From Gossypium raimondii (taxonomy: Eukaryota > Streptophyta > Magnoliopsida > Malvales > Malvaceae): a stretch of DNA of 64,000 bases. The number at the start of each line of letters is the position of its first letter. Within the stretch, counting starts at the first letter, position 1. Location: contig NC_068577.1 in assembly GCF_025698545.1 (NCBI RefSeq), forward strand, positions 4,125,501 to 4,189,500. The letters run 5' to 3'. Positions 56,756 to 64,000 of the stretch are shown in pieces. The position numbers were made by a program, and so were the translations under genes. The notes below the pieces were generated by a model, which did no database searches, was not told where the DNA came from, and worked only from the letters and a program-made list of their open reading frames with translations.

Positions 56756-57096
56756 CAGTAAGCTATAAAAATAACTACTTTTATTTTCTTTTGATTATAT
56801 TTTAGTTACTTATATTTGAAATGTTACATTTTAGTTAGTTACATTATTATTTTGCTACGAAGTAGTTATTCTATCGTTGAACTCCGTTACCTCCTTAAAA
56901 GTAGTCCTTAAATGCCAACTTCGATATCTAATTGCTAGGATAAAAATATGTTTTTAATTAAATAAATTTAATTTGAATTGCCACGTAGGACATTTAAGCT
57001 GGCATTTAAAACCTATTTGGACTGCCACATAAGACCGTCGTTAATTAAATAAATGTAATCTGAGGCAAACAAAAGTGACTATTTTATAGTTTACCC
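56756..57096. mobile_element. MITE, GGGTAAAC family, degenerate
   Basis: The ends 'cagtaagctataaaaata' and 'gtgactattttatagttta' plus internal 'aactccgttacctcctta' and 'gactgccacataagac' match the family. Flanking 'taatttagc' and 'taatttaat' agree at seven of nine positions. It lies about 140 bp upstream of the cyclase B start codon, on the promoter side. Confidence 0.75.
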
Positions 57097-57105
57097 TAAT
57101 TTAAT

Positions 57106-58374
57106 TTTTTTTAATAAACAGAATAATTTAATCTCTTTATCTCTATCTATAAAACAAACTATTAATATAACTTTTGTTGTTATCTAGATTTTGGTTTTAT
57201 TTTTATTTTTATAAAATTTATTAATTTTAATTTTATTAAAATAATTAGTTAAAAATTATTTTATATTTATAATAAGAATTTTAATTCTATTAAAAACTTT
57301 TATTAAATAAATATATATAATAAAATATTTAAATGACTAGGTTTGCATTAACCAAAAGAAAATCATATTACCTTTTTAAACCATAAATTCTAATTATTTA
57401 TATAATAATTGACTTTATATTCATATACATAATTTTATAAATACTACATTTTTCTAATATATTATATTCTGACAGTCTACAAATTATTATAGTTAATTTA
57501 TTGACAGTTAAGAAAAATAAAAATTAAATGGTGAAAATTTTTACAATATATCATTTTACTTTTCGAAAATAATATATATTTTGCCAAATGCTTTAATAAT
57601 AATTAGAAATTTTTATTAGCAATATATTTGAATTATCAAAATGATTGATATATTTTAATTATGTTATTTACTTATTATTTTAAATAATATTATTTTATAT
57701 TAATTATATGAAGTAAAATTATATTGTACAATGAATACGTTAAAAATGTTTTATTTATGATTTCGGATTTTTTATTATGATATTAAAATTTTCAAATAAG
57801 TTCATATGTGTTATCTATATTGAATAAATTGAATAAGGAACATTATTTTACACAAATTACAATAATAAGAATATAATATTTAAAAATTAATTAAAAGTTA
57901 AACATGTAAAATGACATGTATCAATTTTTTTATTTAGAAAATGATCAAACATAGATCATTGATAAGAGTGTTAATTATTTTGGTTAATAGTTTATAGGAT
58001 AATCAACAATTTAATTCCTATCAAAATAAGTGAAATAAATTAATCTATATAGTACTTGAACGAAATTTATCTAATGCAATTTCTAATGGAATTGTTAAAT
58101 TGTAAGGAAATTTATCTAATTTCACTCCAGATAAAAATTGCAATATCCTTCACCCAACGCAATTGTCAGGTCCAATTTACAAGATGTCATATTCGTTGTC
58201 GGAGCAACTACAGTTAAATACGCAGTAAATAATCATTCACACATGCAATTAAGTGTTAATCACATTCAAATCATGTTAAACAATCAATTTCGAGTCTTAA
58301 TTGAGCTTATGAAAGCTCTTTTTTGTCAACCCGAACACGAAATAGGATCAAATTGTAAAATTTTAAAAGGTTAG
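57106..58374. other. Very AT-rich non-coding DNA
   Basis: Long A/T stretches and no gene. A short open frame at 58138-58374 (+) has no recognisable motif. Confidence 0.4.
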
Positions 58375-59640
58375 GGCCGACGTCGTGACATCGCCAAATA
58401 GTATGTCACCTCACGACCTCAAATCACTTGACGTCGCGACGTCACTTATTGTTAACTGACGTTGTGACGAGGGAGGATGGTCATCTGGACGTGGACCCTA
58501 TTTTTGGTAAAAATAAACCATTTGTTACCTATTTATAGTTTCCAACAACAACCACTCAATATATTCAAAATTCAACACATTTACTTGTTCAAAACTGATC
58601 AAATCATGCTAAACAAGCTCAAATGTTCAAATTCAACATCTTAACAAGGCATTCAACACTTATTCATCAATTAAACTTAAAAATTTCAATGCCATTACAA
58701 CCTAACCTGATGTAATTATCAAACCTTACATATTGTAATTAAACTTTCTATTTTGGTAATGCTCCGTAACCCTAATCCGACGACGAAAACAGGTTAGGGC
58801 TGTTACAGGTAACCTGGTACCTCTATATATGTTTATCTTGAATGAGCCTCTGATGTGAAGTGTACCTGTGTTTTGAACTCTTTTACGACGTTCATCGGGT
58901 AATGTGAAGCGTGTGAAATGTGAAACTTCAAAAGTTAAGAAATAAAAGAGAAATGGAAGAATTGACTATTATAATTGAAGTTCGCAATAACGAAATGTTG
59001 GATATAGAGTTGACAGGAGGAGAGTCGTTGTTTTATGATTTTCAATAAATTAGGTGCACCTACCTTATTGGCAAACTATGTTGATGGCTAGGTAAACGAA
59101 TATATATATGCACCTACCTTGCTAGCGAACTGTGTTGGCGGCTAAGTAAACGAATATATATATATGCACCTACCTTGCTGGAGAACTGTGTTGGCAAATA
59201 GGTAAAATGTATTTGTGTATTAAGTTCTTATATAATTGTTTTGTGAGGCAAGTAGAGTATTGAATTTGTATGAGCTTACTAATTATTTTAAATACTTACT
59301 TTTAGACTACTTTTACCTTGTAGATTTTGGAACATTCAGAATGCATGGATCAGATCAGCAAAGAGCTCACACCATCCATCGTAAACCTTGTTCAATTACT
59401 GAATAAGCCTTTTATCAAATAAAAATCTATAGCGATTAACTTTTACGATTTTTCCAATTTAGTTCTTGTACCTTAATTAACTATCAATTCAAGAAAATTC
59501 CTAGACCAAAATTGAATATAATACTATAATAGGATCGTTTATATAATAATATTTACAGACTCGATCATCATAAAATCAGGTTTCGGAATTGCCACTTTTG
59601 ATACCACTAAAAAACGAATTGTTACAACCTTTTCCAGCAC
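58375..59640. mobile_element. Probable Ty3-type LTR fragment(s)
   Basis: 'gacgtcgcgacgtcac' and 'cgacgtcgtgacatcgcc' (58380-58460) and 'ggttagggctgttaca' (58793-58808) are of the kind found in large plant Ty3-type LTRs. A three-copy tandem repeat of 54-56 bp, each starting 'gcacctacctt', lies at 59056, 59110 and 59166 (to about 59209). Element ends are not resolved. Confidence 0.4.
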
Positions 59641-60697
59641 CGTTGAAAATCGAGCTATTACAAAAATGTAGAAGGTTATGGACCAAATTGAATAAGGCGT
59701 AATTATTAAGATAAGTTTGTTATTTTGTCTTATATATAAAGCATTTTGTAATATAAAGAACTAAAACAAGCATTTAATGTACAAATTTGATGAATGGACT
59801 ATTTTATTCCTTTAATAACATAAAAGGGACCAATTTGCTCATTTTTTCAAGTAGAGAGACTAAAATGCAGTTTAAGATATAGTACATCGACTTATGTTGC
59901 AGCTTCTTAGCACTTCACGGTTCGAGCCCTACCATTAACATCATTCTCTAATGGGATGTATATTAAATTTATATATGAATATTGATCAAATGTGCAATGC
60001 GATACATGAACTTTCATTTGATGCAATTATACACTTGATTTTTTTTTTATTTGAGTTCAATTGTATACATAAAACTTTGATTTTAATTCAATTGTATGCA
60101 TTGAAAAAAATAAATAGATCAATTTATTTTCATATTTGATAAATATAATTGTTTAGTTATGTAATAGATAAACATAAAATAATTCTACATCACCAATAAT
60201 GTTAGTTATTTGTGAAAATTAAAACGAATCAAAATTACATAAATACAATTGTCAAAATGAAAGTTTATGTATCATATTGCACATTGAATTAAAGTTCATG
60301 TATAGTTTTAGTATTTATCCCATTTTTACATATTTTTAAAATAATCAAATTAAGTTTAGTGTCGTATATTAATTCAACATCACTTATACTTGATCATATC
60401 ATATTAATTGAAATATATATATGAATCCTAAGTTGTAACCTATTAATCGAGTTATCACCTCCCGTGAATAATTTGGGTTCAAATTATTATTGTACCAAAA
60501 AAATATTTATGTATAAATTTTTTGAAAATTACCATTTTGTAGAAAACGATTTTTTAGGAAACTTAAAAGTGGTAGTTTTAATGAAGTTAGTCATTAAAAT
60601 AGGCTTAATGGATAGTTTGGTACACGTGTTTGACATTTTTTTAATGTGGTACCTATATTATTTTTGGTCAAATGTGGTATTTGTATTTGACAAAAGT
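59641..60697. other. AT-rich non-coding DNA
   Basis: 'acggttcgagcccta' at about 59918-59932 resembles a Pol III B box, possibly from a decayed tRNA-derived repeat. Inverted phrases 'atgtgcaatgcgatacatga' (59990-60010) and 'catgtatcgcat'-like sequence near 60268 suggest an old foldback. No gene. Confidence 0.35.
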
Positions 60698-61028
60698 TAT
60701 AGATTTTGATATCTAAAGTTAACAATGATAACTTTTTAGTGTTTAATTAGTTTTAGGGTTGGTTTGATGAAAGTTAATTGCTAATATTAGAAAGTTTAGC
60801 AATTAACTTTCATCAAATCAACCCTAAAATCGAAATTAAAATACATTCATTAGATTGTATTTGGCAAGTTAAATAAATTCACATTAACACTAAATTTTCT
60901 CTATTAACAAAATCACGAAAAATTCAAACCTAACAATATTAGCAATTAACTTTAATCAAACTAACCTTAGAACCCAAATTAAACAATAAAAGTTAACATT
61001 GTTACCTTTAAGTACCAAAATATATAAC
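60698..61028. mobile_element. Foldback element with internal perfect hairpin
   Basis: At 60752-60830 'tagggttggtttgatgaaag' plus 'ttaattgcta' is followed after 14 bases by its complement, a stem of some 32 bp. Outer sequences ('gatatctaaagttaacaatg' and 'gttaacattgttacctttaa') are also inverted, so the element is a nested foldback of about 330 bp. No target duplication is fixed. Confidence 0.6.
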
Positions 61029-61387
61029 TATCGTAAGTTGTGGATTTGACTCATGTTTTCCAATTTGATCATTTCAATCTCTATACTTTTCGGTTTTTGA
61101 AATTTATGTCTAGTGGTCGTAAAATCCGTTAACTAGAAAGACATTATTTTCTTAGCACTTTGTAAAACTAGCAAATTGGTATAACATTTCAATGTGATAA
61201 TATATTTGTTGCATAATATTTTGAAAATAGCAAAATTTTACTTAATGAATTTAACAACTATTATTTGCCTCAATATTGAAATTCTATGTTTCAGAAAATA
61301 TATAAAGTTATAAAACCAAATTAGAGTTAAATTTATAATTACATTAAAACTATCAACCATTTAAAAATTAACATTAAAATATATGAT

Positions 61388-61505
61388 TTTTTTTGGTGAA
61401 TTACGATAACAAGGTAAAGCTCGTACAACTAATGCGACTAGCGCAACTTGAACACAGGCCACACTTGGAGCAATGACCACTCTTGACCATCAGGCCATCA
61501 CATAA
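61388..61505 (-). mobile_element. tRNA-derived SINE candidate
   Basis: On the minus strand it starts 'ggcctgatggtcaagagtgg' (A-box-like TGGTCAAGAGTGG), has 'ctgtgttcaagttgcgc' (B-box-like) some 40 bases on, and ends in an A-run (seen as 'tttttttt' on the + strand). The order and spacing fit a Pol III-driven SINE. No clear target duplication was found. Confidence 0.5.
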
Positions 61506-63073
61506 AGTTCTATATTTTAAAATGTAATAGTTGCGGAATATATATATATACCTCATACCGCACATGGTAAGTATAGGTTAATCTAATAAAAATAATACTA
61601 AATTAAAACAATTCATTATGTATTCTATTAGTTAAAAGAGAAAATATTTGGTAAATTATTAGTGCAATTTTAGATTTTATAAGTAAGATCAATAGGTTGT
61701 CAAGTTTCCTATAAGAATATAGCAAAATATTTAAAAACAAGGAACACGTGATAATTTTTAAGACTACTTTTGGAATAAAAACTCATACTATCAATGTACC
61801 CAATGCTAACCATTAATTAAATAAAATTAAAAATTAAAAGCATAACCATGAGTGAATCATTTAATGGGTCAAGTGATTTTTCTAACTCGATAAATCTGAT
61901 TCAACTCAACTTGAACTTAAATTTTATTTTAAATAGTTTAAAATTAAATTAAATAAATTTAAAATATTTTATTATTTTTAAATGAAAAATAAATTATTTT
62001 ATAAATCAATATAAATTAAACCCGACTCGATGGTTGATAAAAAGAAGATGACATCTGATGTAAAAGTTCCAAAATTTGGGGCATTTAATATCTGCCCTTT
62101 GGTCATTCCAATTTTGTGGCTGAAATGTGGCGAAACATGGAGAGTTGGGTGTGGGAGAACTGTTGAAAATATCTCAATTACGGATCTGTGCGTCCACTTC
62201 TTCCTCCTATATATTTAATAACATTATTATTTTATTGGCATTTAATAGAGTAAAAAAAATCACAAATAAATCTTTTTATTTTATTTTATTGTTGATGAAG
62301 AAAATAATAATCCGTTAGAACAAATTACTTGCATGTTTCCATGTAAGAAAGAATTCGGTAAGATTTGTGAATTGAGTTTTAATTCAATTAATATAAATAT
62401 TATTATCAATATAAGAAATACTGATTTAATTCAATATGTTGTAACGTATTATTTTTTATTAATGAGTATTAATATGTATTGTGACAGCTAATTTCTTCAT
62501 TTATTTAATGCTGATTGTCGGGTTGCTGCAATCTTATTTCATTATATTAACTTTTATCTCCTTTAAATTATTGGATTCTCGAGCAGCGTAATTCTTAATT
62601 ATATTAAATGGATTAATTTCGTCAGCCCTCCTCAAACTATAGATCAAATTCTAAATTGGTCATATTCAAAACATTTCAATTGAATCCTTAAATTAAAGTT
62701 TCATTCCAATTACATTACTACATTGACAACTTGTATCCAACGTCACTAAATTTTAGAAAATTCTTTTTTCTTAACATGTCAGATTTAAACGATAGGAACA
62801 AATGTATCTAAAATTCGACTAACATGTTCTCAATATGCTTTGTATCGTATTTGAGCTAACATACTAATATTTTAAAGACTAAACTAAAATATATATATAA
62901 TTTAAGAACAATCAACCTAAATTAAACATAGTGTGTAAATTTGAGTGGTGTACAGTCCAAACCACTAACTTCCAAAAACCACATGGAAATTTCAAACTCC
63001 ATAAGTTTGCATCATCGATTCACTTTCATTAAGCTCTTTTCACTTGCATTCCCACTATCTTCTTTCTTTGGCA
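61506..63073. other. AT-rich non-coding DNA and 5' flank of the LRR gene
   Basis: A (TA)n patch lies at 61539-61550. From about 62950 the composition becomes less AT-rich, and this part probably holds the promoter and 5' UTR of the downstream gene. No other gene is supported. Confidence 0.4.
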
Positions 63074-64000
63074 ATGGAAAACAAAAATTACACATCAAGT
63101 GAAAAGCAAAGCCCTGTCGCCATGTTCAACACCCTCTGTTATCTTCTTCTTCTTCTTCTTCTCCACTTTTCTCTATCTCAGGGCCTGACTTTCCCGCAGG
63201 ATATTTCAGCTCTTAAAGCCTTCAAGGCCTCTATCAAGCCAACCTCAATCCCTTCATGGTCATGTCTCGCTTCATGGGACTTCGCCGCCGCCGACCCTTG
63301 CGCTCTCCCTCGCCGCACTCACTTCACCTGCGGCATTATTTGCTCCATTGACTCAACTCGTGTCACCCAAATCACCCTTGATCCTGCTGGTTACTCCGGC
63401 CAACTCACCCCTCTCCTTTCCCAACTCACCCAACTCACTATTCTTGATCTCTCTGATAACAGCTTCTTCGGGTCTATACCTTCTTCCATTTCTTCCCTAC
63501 GTAGTCTCCAAACTCTGATTCTCAAGTCCAACTCCTTCTCCGGGTCAATCCCTGACTCTGTTACCACCCTGAAATCACTTGAATCCTTGGACATTTCTCA
63601 TAATTCACTTTCCGGACCTTTGCCCAAAACCCTCAACTTGCTTTCTGGTTTGAGGAGACTCGATCTCAGTTACAACCAACTCACCGGTTTTCTACCTAAA
63701 CTGCCTTACAACTTATTGGAGCTTGCTTTAAAGGGTAATTCTTTATCCGGGTACATCTCGAATTCCTCTTTCGATGGGTTAACTCAGCTGGAAGTCGTTG
63801 AACTCAGTGAAAACTCGTTCACCGGCACACTCGGAGTCTGGTTCTTTCTCTTACCGGCATTACAACAGGCAGATTTAGCCAACAACAGCTTAACACGTGT
63901 GGAGATCTCGAAGCCATCCGGCGGTAACAGCGACCTTGTGGCCATCGATCTCGGGTTCAACCACATCGAGGGAAACGCCCCCACCGACTTCGCCAACTAC
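63074..64000 (+). CDS. Leucine-rich-repeat receptor-like protein, 5' part (runs off the window)
   Basis: 309 codons are open to the window end with no intron seen. The first ATG (63074) precedes a second at residue 17 (63122) that gives a cleaner signal peptide; its hydrophobic core is eight leucines encoded largely by a CTT repeat. The mature part begins 'FPQDISALKAFKASI', an LRRNT_2-type N-cap with the cysteine pattern SWSC...DPC...FTCGIIC. LRRs then follow: 'LTILDLSDNSFFGSIP', 'LQTLILKSNSFSGSIP', 'LESLDISHNSLSGPLP', 'LRRLDLSYNQLTGFLP', 'LEVVELSENSFTGTLG' and 'LQQADLANNSLTRVEI'. These are extracellular plant-type repeats (LxxLxxNxLxGxIP). Whether a kinase domain follows (RLK) or not (RLP) cannot be seen. 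Several N-x-S/T sites are present. The ligand is unknown. Confidence 0.9.
   Translation, partial: MENKNYTSSEKQSPVAMFNTLCYLLLLLLLHFSLSQGLTFPQDISALKAFKASIKPTSIPSWSCLASWDFAAADPCALPRRTHFTCGIICSIDSTRVTQITLDPAGYSGQLTPLLSQLTQLTILDLSDNSFFGSIPSSISSLRSLQTLILKSNSFSGSIPDSVTTLKSLESLDISHNSLSGPLPKTLNLLSGLRRLDLSYNQLTGFLPKLPYNLLELALKGNSLSGYISNSSFDGLTQLEVVELSENSFTGTLGVWFFLLPALQQADLANNSLTRVEISKPSGGNSDLVAIDLGFNHIEGNAPTDFANY

Noticed and set aside
63391-63996. Minus-strand frames over the LRR gene
   Set aside because: Shadows of the LRR coding sequence, which is open throughout on the plus strand.

Overview
This window looks like nuclear DNA of a flowering plant, most likely a dicot. The genes have spliced introns with GT..AG borders, the intergenic DNA is very AT-rich, and plant-specific families occur: a family-1 UDP-glycosyltransferase with a PSPG box, a D-type cyclin, plant mobile domain (PMD) and MULE elements, Copia and Ty3-type LTR elements, and an inserted chloroplast rRNA piece. 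The repeats look to me like those of cotton (Gossypium), but that is recognition from memory, not a search result.

Layout. 1-4.9 kb: a decayed MULE transposase faces a decayed PMD gene, followed by AT-rich direct repeats, a pyrimidine tract and a 27-bp minisatellite. 6.0-7.3 kb: LINE and Copia relics. 8.6-11.8 kb: two apparently intact genes in the same direction, an intronless UGT and a seven-exon small C2-domain protein. 11.8-18.2 kb: non-coding DNA with MITEs. 18.2-19.7 kb: a four-exon CYCD3-type cyclin. 20-31 kb: non-coding DNA with MITEs, hAT elements, SINE-like copies, a LINE relic and a plastid 23S rDNA fragment. 31-37.5 kb: a Copia element whose RNase H region is split by a hAT element. 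39.9-41.5 kb: a Pack-MULE-type element with 0.47-kb inverted arms and an 8/9-bp-class target duplication, carrying a fragment of a PHT1 phosphate transporter gene. 43.1-44.9 and 54.9-56.6 kb: two related 'cyclase'-family (PF04199) genes in the same orientation. 47.3-53.6 kb, between them: an LTR element with a perfect 5-bp target duplication. It holds a nested solo LTR, a 54-bp tandem array and a 31-bp minisatellite in one LTR only. 56.8-63 kb: AT-rich repeats. 63.1 kb to the end: the 5' part of a leucine-rich-repeat receptor-like protein that runs off the window.

Probably functional genes: UGT, C2 protein, CYCD3, cyclase A, cyclase B, LRR protein. They do not form a pathway together. The two cyclase genes are a duplicated pair with identical internal exon lengths and phases. 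Most of the remaining recognisable sequence is transposon-derived. I found no wholly unknown molecular system. The strongest unusual items are the gene-capturing MULE with its related MITEs, the LTR pair made unequal by a minisatellite, the 54-bp array with a 378-bp higher-order period, and the MULE/PMD pairing.
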